64,000 nt of DNA, taken from NCBI GenBank assembly GCA_963682055.1, contig OY821741.1, positions 14,575,197-14,639,196 of the forward strand, given 5' to 3'. Under the pieces are notes generated by a model, which saw only the letters and a program-made list of their open reading frames with translations, was not told where the DNA came from and searched no databases. How positions within the stretch are numbered: position 1 is the first letter of the stretch; every line of letters starts with the position of its first letter. Of this stretch, positions 31,201 through 42,880 are shown in pieces. A program made the position numbers and the translations under genes. The stretch comes from Primula veris. Its lineage: Eukaryota > Streptophyta > Magnoliopsida > Ericales > Primulaceae.

Positions 31201-32862
31201 TTGACCCGGGAATATCTCATCCAGTCAATGCCACAATATCAAAATGCTCTTATCAATCGACGACATGCGAATGATAGTACAGACAATCATGTCTTAGTAT
31301 CTAAATCATTTATCATTTCGACGACAGGCGAAATGATAAGGTAACTTTAAATGCTTTAAAGAATGTCGTAGCAACCACTTGAAAGACATTTCAACTCCTC
31401 TAAAATACGCTTTTGGTCGTATTGAATGGAGGCTATGTAAAAAAAATTTAATTATTTCATGAGCTATTACTAGATAACACTGGTTTTCTCGAATATTTTA
31501 TAACTCAACAAGGTACAACAGGACCTACATGAGTATAACGCCTCATATTTGACAAATCAATTTGGCTTTACCAAAGATTTCGATTTTGGAACGACATGTT
31601 CAGAATCGTTGTCACTGAGTGCTCTTTTAGACAAGTAGTTGGTGAAATTATATGGTACATTGTTACCCACTATTTCCAAAAAATCAACTACACCACAAGT
31701 ATTGCCTAAAATTTTATAATTTAAAATTTGGTCACATTTTTCAAAAGAATTTACTCAACACACTTTAAATTATTTCGAGAAATTTCGTAAACAGGCAAAC
31801 CATAATCCAAAAGTATGGTCCAAATGGAAAACTAATAATCCAAATGGAAAACATAATCCAGATGAGCAAAAAAATGGCTCAATGATTTATCAAAATATAT
31901 AAAGAAAGGTATCAAACTCATTTGAGCCACAAAATCGGGGGTCTCAAGAGTTTCCTTTTAGTTAGCTTTAACCACATTAGCATCGGTTTTTCCACCTTTA
32001 TAATAGTTGTAAACTATTTAAGGAGTAACCGTGCATGGCCTTTGTCTTTATAGCATAGAGTTGGCTCCTTGAGCATTATCTCTTGTTTTGTTGCAATGGG
32101 CCATATTGTTCCTTTCAATTACTGTCTTGGAGCCACAGGTTTTTTATTTTGACGATTATCTAAAATCTTGCTTGGCTAAGCGATTCATCGGGATCGCGAC
32201 AGTTCGAGACAAATAACACTTGTCTCGGTTCTCGATTCGTGAAAAAAAAATGTATACGAAGAGCATTAATATCTGGCAAACAATTCGCCATTGACCCAAT
32301 AGGATTAAAACTACTCACCGGGGTAATTTTCTTATCCAATAACAGATGAGCGATAAAGGAACATGGTGAATATAAATTCACGATACTGCTTATGGAATAC
32401 ACTTTCCAAGCTAGTATTTTGGTGAATGATAGCTCCAATATGTCAATTTCAGACATTTGTTCACCATAGACGTCATCACGTCTCAAATGTGGCGGCGGAA
32501 TAAAATCAACGCCTTAGCATTCATCTCGAGAGTAACAACAAACTCGTGTTTTACTCATCAAAGATGGCATCCAAAAAAAAAATTTTGGGCATCATATTTT
32601 CACGCAGCAGGGTGAGTAACATGTGGTGACGGATTAAAATCAACGTTTAAACAGTCATTTCGCAAGTATGTTTTACGATTTTTCTCATCATAGATGGCAT
32701 CCAACATGTGTTGGGAGTTCTGGATAATTTATCATATAAAACGACTGGTTTATATGTTTATGGTTTGCACAAGCACAAACTTTTTTTCGAAACGACAGGT
32801 TCGAAAACATTAGTTTTGCTTCTCATGTGAATCGGTTTTCATTGATCGAACGACGGGTCGAT
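28072..32862. repeat. Family of short hairpins with shared loop ACGACAGG
   Basis: At least a dozen short inverted repeats have unrelated stem words but the same 8-nt loop type. Clear cases: 30136-30155 (CGTGTT/AACACG), 31311-31340 (TTATCATTTCG/CGAAATGATAA) and 32784-32807 (TTTTCGAA/TTCGAAAA), all with loop ACGACAGG. Variants: 28204-28223, 28231-28252, 28310-28329, 28356-28375, 28383-28402, 28426-28445, 29995-30011, 30482-30496, 30771-30792, 31252-31275 and 32845-32862 (loop ACGACGGG). In the element's own sense RNA the loop reads CCUGUCGU. Function unknown. Confidence 0.75.
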
Positions 32863-34207
32863 ACTGAAACACCAATTCGGCGAAACATACATCAATATAT
32901 AAACACACTCGGGGAAATTATTATTTAGTCAACCCCTTTCGGTAGCTCTAATTGAACACGAACAGGAAAGACGGTGAGGGTGGAGGGCACGAATGCCACT
33001 TAAAACCCGACCTCATTAGGATATCGACTTCCGCCTATATCTTTCCTAGACATCATATCCAAATAGGTGAGCCTAGTTGGGAAAGGTTCATAATTTTTCC
33101 AACTTAAATGTGAAAATATGTGATTTCGCAAATTACCATATTTTATACATGGCAGTAAATAAATATTACATGGCAGTGATCAATTATATAGATTGTACCT
33201 GTTTCATGATTAACTAACATGGCAGTACATATTTCCTAATAAGTAATCCAAATTAATGTAATCAATATATATTAGTATTTACCAAAGTTACACCAGCAAT
33301 ATCTAACACAATATATTATTATTATATTGCTATATGTGTAGCTTTTTATTCATGGTAACTAAATCATGCTTGTTAGTAATATATTTTATTTACCAATTTT
33401 ACACTAGTAAGATATAAATTAATATTATACAAATCTATTGCTTTTATGTGTAAGTTTTATACATGGTAACTAAATCATGCAATAGGATGAATTAAATTTA
33501 TATGGAAACACATCAATTTATTCAATTAACATTCAATTTTTTTATTCACTTTCCTTTTTAATAAATATATATATATATGCATGTTGGTGGATATTTAAAC
33601 CGAATATTGACTTTTATAACACATATATACTGTTTTTATACATGTAATATACTACAGGGACTATCCGTGTAATTTTAGCAAACTATATATCTATTTACAG
33701 CATTATTACAGCTTCAGTCCATAATTTCAAACAAGTTTCAGTTTAGTCCTTTAGTAATTAACATGCACAGTCAATAGGTTCAGCGAATTACAAAACAGTC
33801 CTATGGTTTTCAGTTTGTTACAGATTTAATCCCACAGATTAATACATGTTTTACAATTACATGATTTCCGATTTACAACCCGATTATATGTCTTTTACTG
33901 ATTTTTTATTTTTTTTGTATAAAAATACAATTTTACAGTACACGATACATATTACATATCAATAGGCTTTTATAGACAGTTTGATCATGTTTTAGTTATC
34001 CATAAAATAATACGTGCGATCACATATATGGAATAAATTAAGTTTTGAATTCGGTACCTTACGCATGGTATGTTGGTGAAGGTCGATATAGCAAAATCCT
34101 AAAAAACCGGATAAACCTCAAGGTTTATAAATACCCAATATCCTTGCGTTTACCAAAAATCTCAAATATCCGCGAGCGTATATCCTATTAGCAAAGTGTC
34201 GATAACG

Positions 34208-34420
34208 TGTTGTGTGACATATTAGCTCACATATATATGTATATAGATATATGGAGAGAAAATAGAGAGCGACAACAGAACGAATTGTTTATTCATTAAT
34301 ATGAGTGTACAGAGAGATACATCAAGAAACCACTGACCCTCTTTATATAATAGAGGGTAGGGTTACATATGTTAGGCCCAATAGAGTAAGGTCCAAGATG
34401 GTCAATAATATGCTACAACA
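34208..34420 (-). repeat. LTR (5' LTR in element orientation)
   Basis: 213 bp, near-identical to 27469-27696 apart from a 15-bp gap and scattered changes. Confidence 0.9.
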
Positions 34421-34425
34421 CAATC

Positions 34426-34651
34426 TAAGTATTAGTCAAAATTATAGGATAATAGTTGCAATTCAGTTTCAATTGAAAAAAGCAAAAATTATAGGACAGA
34501 TCGTGTAAAACGTTCAAATGAATAGAATATTATGAGTACATATATATATGTTATGAAGACTAATATGGAAAGATGTAGAAAATTTCCAGAAATAAGGAAA
34601 AAAATGCTAAAGAGATAAAAAGTCAAATATATTGAAAAAAAAATAAAAAAA

Positions 34652-34683
<32 letters not shown>

Positions 34684-35453
34684 GAAGAATTTCCTGTTCT
34701 AGAGAGAAAAACCAGGATATTTGTAAAAGTATATATAATCCTATGAAGGCTTAGTATTAGGCGTGTTCCCTACATCGATTATATTCAAATTTTAGAGAGA
34801 GAAAGGAACACAAAAAATACACGAGTGGCTTTTACGTGTCAAGGTGACATACCTTTGATATTTGATAGTTGAGTGTATATAAGAGCAAATGTGAGATAAA
34901 CATATACTTGACTATTGTAAGACTTAAGTTTTACAATTTTAAGCATAACGATATTAATAAAAAACTGGGGAGGGCCCCGGAGATGATACATAAGTTTAGA
35001 TCAAGTACGTTAACAAACATGGAATTCTTAACTTCCGTTCAGTTATAACTTCATCTGAATATTTGAGTTGCACTCTAGTTACAATTAAGTTGCAAATGAA
35101 ACAGCTTGACAATTTTCACAACGAAGTTAAACTTAATTTTAAGATTAATTATAACAAAACCAGGGTGACGTCCATGAAAGTATTCTATGTTCACCAACTA
35201 TTTATTAAAACTACTTCATCGTTGTAGTTCTATAGTATATTTAACACATCAGGCCTTAAATGTAAAAGCTATCAAACTTTTGTTTATTAGGAGGTGATTA
35301 AAACAGTATCAACCACCCCTTAAAAAATGAGCAACATATGCAAGTTCAGTAATCATAAACCTACAAGGATTTCCTTTCATGTACAAGCTTCAAAAGATTA
35401 GCGTACAACTGCTTAATGAGCCCAGGATGATTACGGTAGTGCGCGTCTTTTAC
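34426..35453. other. AT-rich intergenic sequence with (TA)n
   Basis: It holds a TA run at about 34653-34682 and otherwise nothing recognised. The last 100 bp before 35454 belong to the same interrupted segment as 52796-53060. Confidence 0.5.
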
Positions 35454-35458
35454 GAAAC

Positions 35459-36026
35459 TGATAGAACATAAAAATCAGACCCGAATATTCTATTTGGGTA
35501 ATAATCAACCCACCTTATAAATGGGTATCCAACGCTTAAATGGGTCGTCTCATACTTTTTATAGGAATTGAGGTTTTACTATTAAAAGCACAAGCCCAAT
35601 CAAATGGGGACCCATGTCTGGAAAATCCCTGGGATGAAGACATTTGTCAATATCCTAGAAGGCGCAGTTGCCTATAAATAGCCAACTACCCCTCCTAGAA
35701 AAGGACCAGAAAAACTATCCAAAAAATATAGAGAGAAGTTAAGAAAAGAGAGAAACTAACCAAAGCATATCACTTCGAGAAATAAACCGAGAAAAGACAG
35801 CCGAGCACCGAATAAAAGGGGAGAAAGATGAAGACGAGAGATTAAATAGTCATATCGAGCACAATTGTAAAACCGAAATACTAATCCGAGCAAATGTAAT
35901 AGTCCGAACAAGGACAATAATCCGAGCAATAATAAAGATCAGGAAATGTCCTTTATTCACGGTTGATTTACCATTATATCATTGTTGAAAAGCCTAACGC
36001 GACCGACCAAAGTTATGGTTTTATCA
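35459..36026 (+). repeat. 5' LTR of the gypsy element
   Basis: 568 bp, TG...CA. A TATA-like CTATAAATAGCC lies near 35671, upstream of the presumed R region. The near identity to the 3' LTR points to a recent insertion. Confidence 0.93.
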
Positions 36027-36105
36027 AATGGCGCTGTCTCCGGGAATCATCTAGTTCCCAACTAGTTTAGAATTCGAATACCAATACTCTGCCAGACGAG
36101 CGACA

Positions 36106-39100
36106 ATGGTTATCAATGTAGAGGAAACCCATCCCGAGATAATAGAAACCAATAACCAAAACACGCAAATTAGCCAACAAGACCTCGACGATTTACTCGC
36201 CATCCGCGACAGATATGAAGCTATCCAATCCGGAAACCAACCAACAACCTCCTACGTCAACCAAGAACAACCGGTCGAACCACCCCGACATTTCATCGAA
36301 GGGATTGTCGACGAACACCCTTCGTCCTCGGAGGACGAACAAGACGTGCCCGTATTAAGGCGTGCACGAAGATGCTTAACCGGGTCCCAAGCAGGGCTGA
36401 GCTCAAGAGTCCCTTTGCCTACAGCCTCGGTCAACTCCGGTGCTCGTTTACAAACGGACGAAGCTCATCAGTTTGGCATGCCCGAGGATCATGTACTCGG
36501 ACAGTCGCCCCGACTACCGACTAATTCTCCGAGGATGATTACACCACCCACGGTGGAGGTACAACATGTTGTTCCATTAGCCGATGAAAGGAACTACGCC
36601 CAGCTACAAGCTCAGCTGGCGGCATGCATGACGGCCATGACAGCGGCCGGCATCGTATTGCCAGTTATCCAACCCGACAAAGACCCACGCCATGAAGTGG
36701 AAGATTCTGCCTACAGGGCCGCCCTGGAGGCAGCGGGTCGGCGACCCGATACAAGAGTCCCCCACCAAGGGGGCAATGTCCCAATAACTATCATCCATCC
36801 GAACACTCATATGGAACGTGTCCACACAAACACGAAGGATGGTAGATATCCCGAATACAGGATCGGGGAAGGATATGGCCCATCACCACATCAGGGAGGA
36901 TACCCTCCCCCCTACCAAGTCACGGATGACGCGTTCCAACAGGCTTGGAACGTATGCCAAGAAACCCCGTGTGCTGAACAGATCACGCGGTACCGCAATC
37001 CTATGGGATTCGTCATCCCCGAATTCAGGCTCTATGATGGGAAGAGTTGCCCTATCGACCATCTGAGGCACTACAAGACGAAGATGGAACTGTGGAATGA
37101 TGACCATGCACTGATGTGCAAATTTTTCAAAAACAGCTTGGGTCAAGAGGCTTCGTCATGGTATCATAACTTACCACGGGGCTCCATTAGAAACTGGGCA
37201 GAATTGCTAAGAGCATACTCCACCCGATACGCTGCTCATCGGAAAAAGAAGGTTAGTATCGAAACCCTTCTTAAAATGGCGATGATGCCAAATGAAAGGC
37301 TCAACGATTACTACATACGTTTTATCGACGTAGCAAACCAGATTCCACGATATGCCAATAATATAGCCATCCAAAACTTTATCAATTCCATCCCTAATGG
37401 CTATTGGGCGAGAAGGAAGTTCATAGGCAAAAACTTCCCGACCACTGATTCCCTGCTAGCCTATTGTACCCACCTCACCGATAAAAACGATGAACTGCGT
37501 TTCCTCAACCGAACTCTACCAAGAAGAAAGTCGGTCCGCGAGGCACAGGTGGGTCGCAAAAGAGTTAGAAATAACCAGGGAGAAGCATTCCAACCGACCA
37601 GAAAGGGCAAAGAGCCCGAGGTCCATAGCAGGGTAGAGCGACCACGAGCATTAGAGCCCAAACCGCTCCAGATCGCATACCCAACACCGACCAACGAACA
37701 TAAACCGCTCCAGCTCACCTACCCGATGCCACCCAAGCCATTTCAACAAGTTCGGCCCCAAGAGAGGGAACACCGAAACACCTTCGGACCGGTCGAGCTG
37801 CGATACACTTTCAACCTATCTGCTGAAGATATCCTCAAGGATATATGCAGGGAAAGTTGGTATTCCCGACCACAACCGATCATCTCTCCCCCAAATCAGA
37901 GAGATTCCAAGCTCTTCTGCGCATATCACGAGGATCACGGCCATCTCACTAAGCATTGCCGCAACCTGCGATGGAGAATGAACCAGTGGGGCGATGCAGG
38001 ATACCTAGCCAAGTTCATCAAAGGAGCTGGGAATAAAGGCAAACAATTGGCCGTCGAGGGATCCGACAACCGGCAAGGTAAAACGATCAACGTCGTTCAT
38101 ATGTCACGACCCGAGGGCACCGGTGGGGAACGGTCGCGACAACGGCAGCTGGCCCACTTTGGCCAAGTAGCCAAGGCATCACAGGCGTCGACCTCTAAAC
38201 GACAGTGCACACAACGACGACATCCGCCCATTTCTTTCTCAGATCTTGACGAAGAAGGGGTGATTTACCCCCATGGAGACGCCATTAACCTCCGAGTTCA
38301 AATTGGCCTAGACACGGTCAGCAGGGTACTTGTCGACCAAGGAGCCTCTTGTGATATCATGTACAGGGAGCTCTTCGACAAAATGGAACTCAAGCTGCAA
38401 GATCTACAGCCTGCGGACGTCACGCTGATCGGATTCATCTCCGAAACGACTAAACCATTGGGAAAGATCGTCCTCAGTGCCACAACCGGGTCCGTGTCGG
38501 TTCCCGTAGAGTTCTTAGTGGTTAATGACCACTCCGGTCATAATGCAATATTGGGCCGACCTTGGTTACATGCCATGAAGGCCATACCCTCAACCTATCA
38601 CCAAAAGGTCAAATACCCAAATGACAGGGGAGAGATCGAGACAGCCAGAGGATGTCAAGAGGATTCAAGACGCTGCGAGGACATCACCGCGACTCTCCAA
38701 AAACAACGAAGCATGGTGGAACAACCCACCAGCACCAAGAAGCTGATCAACCAAATATCCAAAGCCGAAAGGGTTGTCGAAGAACAAGTAGGAGAGACAC
38801 TCAGGAGGGTGTATATACCATATATGGACGAGGAGCATTACTTCCTCCTCGGCGACAACCTTCCAAAACAGGAATCCGAGGAGTTGAAAGCATTCCTTCT
38901 CAACAACACTGATAAATTCGCCTGGAGTCCTAAAGATATGCCGGGCCTAGACCCCAATACGGCATGCCACCACCTAAGTGTAAACACCGAATACAAGCCG
39001 ATAGCACAGAGGAGCAGGAAGGTGTCTGTACAACACAGAGCAGCTATAATCGCTGAAGTACAAAAGTTATTGGAGGCTGGAGCCATAAGAGAGGTTTACT

Positions 39101-42024
39101 ATCCAAAATGGTTGTCCAACCCGGTTGTCGTCCCTAAGAAGAACGGGAAGGAGAGAGTATGTATAGACTTCACAAACCTCAACAAAGCCTGCCCGAGGGA
39201 CCACTTTCCCCTTCCGAGGATTGATCAACTGGTGGACGCAACTGCAGGGGCAGAACGGATGACCTTCCTTGACGCATATTCAGGATACCATCAAATTCCC
39301 CTCGCCCGCGAAGATCAAGAAAAGACTTCGTTTATATCACCTTTGGGAAATTATCGCTATACGGTAATGCCGTTCGGCCTACGCAATGCGGGAGCAACAT
39401 ACCAAAGGATGATAACAAGAGTATGTCGAGATCATATAGGGAAGACGATGGAGGTATACATAGACGACATGGTCGTCAACAGCGAAAGAGCCACATCCCA
39501 CCTTCAAGATATCAGGGACGTTTTCCGAACGCCGGGCGAGCACAAACTGAAACTCAATGCGAGCAAGTGTGCATTTGGCATCAGCAAAGGGAAATTCTTG
39601 GGGCATATGGTTAGCCGACGAGGAATAGAGGCTAATCCCGATCAAATAACGGCTCTACGAAACCTAGCAGCGCCCAAGAATAAGAAACAGGTACAAGAGC
39701 TCACGGGAATGATGGCCGCGCTGAGCAGGTTCATTAGCCGATCCGCAGATAAGGGACGGCCATTTTTCGAATCACTCAAGAAGGATAGAAAATTCGTCTG
39801 GGACCCGGAATGTGAAGCTTCATTCAACAATCTCAAAGAGTACTTGAGGACATTGCCACTGCTAGTAAGGCCGAACAGAGGAGACATTCTGGCATGCTAC
39901 CTAGCAGTTTCCGTTACAGCTGTGAGCGTGGTCATCCTAAGAGAAGAAGGTCGCGAACAATTCCCGATCTACTTCGTCAGCAAGACTCTGGTTGAAGCCG
40001 AAACACGTTATCTACCCTTGGAAAAGCTGTGCCTGGCGTTGGTCGTCGCAACCAGAAAGTTGCCACACTATTTCATAGCTCATCAGGTCCGGGTATACAC
40101 AAAATTTCATATCAAAGAGTCACTTCGACGGACGGACGTCAGCGGCCGAGTTGCCGCCTGGGGGGTTGATCTATCCCAATTTCATATCGAGTTCGCAACC
40201 CGTCATGCCATAAAGGGACAAGTCCTGGCCGATTTCGTCGCAGAATTCACCGAAGGCTATGACGAGCCTTTAGCACTCTCTCCACAATCACACTGGCAGA
40301 TACATGTCGACGGATCAGCCACCAAGGACGGATCAGGAGCAGGGATCGTCCTAAAGTCTAGAGAGGGAGAAATCATCGAAAAAAGCATAAAACTGGGCTT
40401 CCGAGCTACCAACAATGAGGCAGAATACGAGGCCATGATAAACGGCATGCTCATTGCCCGGTCCCTCGGATGCTCCCACTTAATTGCAAGCTCAGACTCC
40501 ATGCTCATCGTCAATCAAGCCATCGGCGAGTATCAAGCGAAAGATGATAGAATGATCCTCTACCAAGAGAAAGTCCAAAGCTTGATGGCAACCTTCGAAC
40601 AGTGCGAGTTAGTAAGAATCAATCGCACCGAAAATGCACATGCCGATGCATTGGCCACCCTAGCCTCGACATTAACATTGACCGACACCCGGTCGATCAC
40701 AGTGGAACTACTGCCGACCCCGAGCATAATAAAAAGGGTAAACCGGGTGACATCGATACAGTACGAACTAGGTTGGATGGAGGACATGACCCATTATCTG
40801 CGAAGTGGAACGCTTCCGGTCGACAAGATAAAAGCGCTGAAAATTACAAGAAAAGCTCCTCGCTTCTGGCTATCCGAGGACGATAAACTATACAAATCCA
40901 GTTACCGGGGACCACATCTACTGTGCGTCCCGACCGAGCTACAACTGCCGGTCTTGGAGGAAATCCACGAAGGATCTTGCGGAGCACACATCAAAGGGCG
41001 ATCCCTTGCAAACAAGGCAGTGACCCAAGGATATTGGTGGCCCTATATCAAGCGAGACGCCGATGCATACGTCCAACGATGCGACAAGTGCCAACGATTC
41101 GCCAAGATACCACGGCTCCCTTCATCTATGATGACCCCAGTATCAGCACCATGGTCATTCGCTCAATGGGCAATTGATTTGGTCGGTAAACTCCCAAGAG
41201 CACCTGGGAATGTGGAATATCTGATCGTTGCGACTGATTATTTCACCAAATGGGTCGAAGCTAAACCCCTCCGAGAAATCAAAGCCAGCAACGTCAAACA
41301 ATTCATTTGGGAATACATCATAACTAAGTTCGGTATACCGTACGCTATAGTCGCCGACAACGGAACCCAGTTCAAAGATGCCAATTTACAGCTGTGGTAC
41401 GAGGAACTCGGTATCCGAAAATTCTATTCGACGCCGACATACCCACAAGGGAACGGGCAAGCCGAAGTGTCAAACCGAACAATATTAGACGGCATCAAGA
41501 CTACCCTTGAACAGGCAAAGGGGAGGTGGCCCGAGCGGCAACTCAACGTTTTATGGTCGTGCCGAACTACACCCAAGACGGGCAACAAGGAAACCCCGTT
41601 TAGCTTAGCATACGGTGTTGAGGCCATCATACCGACAGAGATCGGGCTACCCACGCTCCGAACGACGTTGGTCGAGCAGGGAAACAATGAACAAAGAATG
41701 AGAGAAGAGCTCGACATGATAGACGAGAAACGAGAGATAGCGGCCCTTACCCTAGCTAAGTACCAACAAAGCGTGAAGCAAACCTATGACAAGAGAGTAA
41801 AAGGGTCTAAAGAATTCATGGTAGGAGAACTGGTGCTGCGACGAGTGACGGTCTATACCCGCAACGAAATACATGGCAAACTAAGCCCTACCTGGGAAGG
41901 CCCATACGAAATCGTCAAGCAAACAAGTCCAGTCTCTTACAAAATCAAAAGCGTCCTGTTCGCCAACAGCCGAGGGGAAAAGAATTCTTGGAATGTGGCT
42001 AACTTAAAGAAGTACTACGTATAG
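36106..42024 (+). CDS. gag-pol: Gypsy gag-pol polyprotein, 1972 aa, intact
   Basis: One frame from ATG 36106, 77 bp after the primer-binding site. Gag core is at residues 305-450 (CPIDHLRHYKTKM.., WAELLRAYSTRY). An atypical zinc knuckle is near 604-618 (CAYHEDHGHLTKHC). Protease D-Q-G-A is at about 744. RT has LSNPVVVPKKNGKERVCIDF and YIDD near 1118. The first RNase H, near 1260-1370, has lost its usual catalytic Asp (CYLAVSVTAVSVVIL). A second RNase H at about 1396-1525 keeps HVDGSA, NNEAEYEA, SSDS and HADALA. Integrase has the HHCC finger at 1620-1667 and D, D, E near 1689, 1750 and 1786. No chromodomain is seen. It acts in cytoplasmic particles and then integrates cDNA in the nucleus. Confidence 0.95.
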   Translation: MVINVEETHPEIIETNNQNTQISQQDLDDLLAIRDRYEAIQSGNQPTTSYVNQEQPVEPPRHFIEGIVDEHPSSSEDEQDVPVLRRARRCLTGSQAGLSSRVPLPTASVNSGARLQTDEAHQFGMPEDHVLGQSPRLPTNSPRMITPPTVEVQHVVPLADERNYAQLQAQLAACMTAMTAAGIVLPVIQPDKDPRHEVEDSAYRAALEAAGRRPDTRVPHQGGNVPITIIHPNTHMERVHTNTKDGRYPEYRIGEGYGPSPHQGGYPPPYQVTDDAFQQAWNVCQETPCAEQITRYRNPMGFVIPEFRLYDGKSCPIDHLRHYKTKMELWNDDHALMCKFFKNSLGQEASSWYHNLPRGSIRNWAELLRAYSTRYAAHRKKKVSIETLLKMAMMPNERLNDYYIRFIDVANQIPRYANNIAIQNFINSIPNGYWARRKFIGKNFPTTDSLLAYCTHLTDKNDELRFLNRTLPRRKSVREAQVGRKRVRNNQGEAFQPTRKGKEPEVHSRVERPRALEPKPLQIAYPTPTNEHKPLQLTYPMPPKPFQQVRPQEREHRNTFGPVELRYTFNLSAEDILKDICRESWYSRPQPIISPPNQRDSKLFCAYHEDHGHLTKHCRNLRWRMNQWGDAGYLAKFIKGAGNKGKQLAVEGSDNRQGKTINVVHMSRPEGTGGERSRQRQLAHFGQVAKASQASTSKRQCTQRRHPPISFSDLDEEGVIYPHGDAINLRVQIGLDTVSRVLVDQGASCDIMYRELFDKMELKLQDLQPADVTLIGFISETTKPLGKIVLSATTGSVSVPVEFLVVNDHSGHNAILGRPWLHAMKAIPSTYHQKVKYPNDRGEIETARGCQEDSRRCEDITATLQKQRSMVEQPTSTKKLINQISKAERVVEEQVGETLRRVYIPYMDEEHYFLLGDNLPKQESEELKAFLLNNTDKFAWSPKDMPGLDPNTACHHLSVNTEYKPIAQRSRKVSVQHRAAIIAEVQKLLEAGAIREVYYPKWLSNPVVVPKKNGKERVCIDFTNLNKACPRDHFPLPRIDQLVDATAGAERMTFLDAYSGYHQIPLAREDQEKTSFISPLGNYRYTVMPFGLRNAGATYQRMITRVCRDHIGKTMEVYIDDMVVNSERATSHLQDIRDVFRTPGEHKLKLNASKCAFGISKGKFLGHMVSRRGIEANPDQITALRNLAAPKNKKQVQELTGMMAALSRFISRSADKGRPFFESLKKDRKFVWDPECEASFNNLKEYLRTLPLLVRPNRGDILACYLAVSVTAVSVVILREEGREQFPIYFVSKTLVEAETRYLPLEKLCLALVVATRKLPHYFIAHQVRVYTKFHIKESLRRTDVSGRVAAWGVDLSQFHIEFATRHAIKGQVLADFVAEFTEGYDEPLALSPQSHWQIHVDGSATKDGSGAGIVLKSREGEIIEKSIKLGFRATNNEAEYEAMINGMLIARSLGCSHLIASSDSMLIVNQAIGEYQAKDDRMILYQEKVQSLMATFEQCELVRINRTENAHADALATLASTLTLTDTRSITVELLPTPSIIKRVNRVTSIQYELGWMEDMTHYLRSGTLPVDKIKALKITRKAPRFWLSEDDKLYKSSYRGPHLLCVPTELQLPVLEEIHEGSCGAHIKGRSLANKAVTQGYWWPYIKRDADAYVQRCDKCQRFAKIPRLPSSMMTPVSAPWSFAQWAIDLVGKLPRAPGNVEYLIVATDYFTKWVEAKPLREIKASNVKQFIWEYIITKFGIPYAIVADNGTQFKDANLQLWYEELGIRKFYSTPTYPQGNGQAEVSNRTILDGIKTTLEQAKGRWPERQLNVLWSCRTTPKTGNKETPFSLAYGVEAIIPTEIGLPTLRTTLVEQGNNEQRMREELDMIDEKREIAALTLAKYQQSVKQTYDKRVKGSKEFMVGELVLRRVTVYTRNEIHGKLSPTWEGPYEIVKQTSPVSYKIKSVLFANSRGEKNSWNVANLKKYYV

Positions 42025-42124
42025 GCAATGCTCCGAATACAAGTACAGGTGCTACCTTACCCTTCTTGCTTAATGGCATTATCTTTCTTCTTTTGAATGA
42101 ATAAAATATATTATTATGCTGTCT

Positions 42125-42880
42125 ACTAATACTATGAAATTCCGTAAATGGCGTGTTACCGAAGGAACGTCTAGGAATACTATGAAATTCTCAACATGGC
42201 CGAAGTGCCTAGAAATACTATGAAATTCCGTAAATGGCGTGTTACCAAAGGAACGTCTAGGAATACTATGAAATTCTCAACATGGCCGAAGTGCCTAGGA
42301 ATACTATGAAATTCCGTAAATGGCGTGTTACCAAAGGAACGTCTAGGAATACTATGAAATTCTCAACATGGCCGAAGTGCCTAGGAATACTATGAAATTC
42401 CGTAAATGGCGTGTTACCAAAGGAACGTCTAGGAATACTATGAAATTCTCAACATGGCCGAAGTGCCTAGAAATACTATGAAATTCCGTAAATGGCGTGT
42501 TACCGAAGGAACGTCTAGGAATACTATGAAATTCTCAACATGGCCGAAGTGCCTAGAAATACTATGAAATTCCATAAATGGCGTGTTACCGAAGGAACGT
42601 CTAGGAATACTATGAAATTCCCAACATGGCGTGTTACCGAAGGAACGCCTAGGAATACTATGAAATTCCCAACATGGCCGAAGTGCCTAGGAATACTATG
42701 AAATTCCGTAAATGGCGTGTTACCGAAGGAACGTCTAGGAATACTATGAAATTCCCAACATGGCCGAAGTGCCTAGGAATACTATGAAATTCCCAACATG
42801 GCCGAAGTGCCTAGGAATACTATGAAATTCCCAACATGGCGTGTTACCGAAGGAACGCCTAGGAATACTATGAAATTTAT
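42125..42880 (+). repeat. Tandem repeat array after pol, two alternating subunits (48 and 38 bp)
   Basis: Every subunit starts AGGAATACTATGAAATTC. Type A continues CGTAAATGGCGTGTTACC and ends GGAACGTCT; type B continues (T/C)(T/C)CAACATGGCCGAAGTGCCT. They alternate A-B for about five rounds, then A/B hybrids appear (near 42612 and 42830), suggesting unequal crossing-over or template switching. About 17 subunits. Such 3' arrays are typical of Tat elements and can seed satellites. Confidence 0.92.

Larger units (their letters stand above)
27469..34420 (-). mobile_element. Non-autonomous copia-type LTR element, 6.95 kb, no coding domains
   Basis: LTRs at 27469-27696 and 34208-34420 begin TGTTG and end CAACA, flanked by CAATC at 27464-27468 and 34421-34425. 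On minus, the polypurine tract AAATGGGGAG abuts the LTR at 27706-27697 and the leader CGTTATCGACAC follows the other LTR. Repeats with CCCAGTGGGAAAAACC near the 3' end are a pattern I associate with plant copia 3' regions. I could not recognise gag, integrase or RT in 28.5-34.2 kb on either strand. The size and lack of genes resemble a LARD-like derivative. Confidence 0.85.

Noticed and set aside
32160..32486. 108-codon ORF on minus as a copia gag
   Set aside because: Orientation fits the element, but I see no UBN2, zinc knuckle or other Gag feature.
42125..42880. CRISPR-like array (regular repeats with spacers)
   Set aside because: The units are fully repetitive with no unique spacers, lie in a plant retrotransposon and alternate two related subunits.
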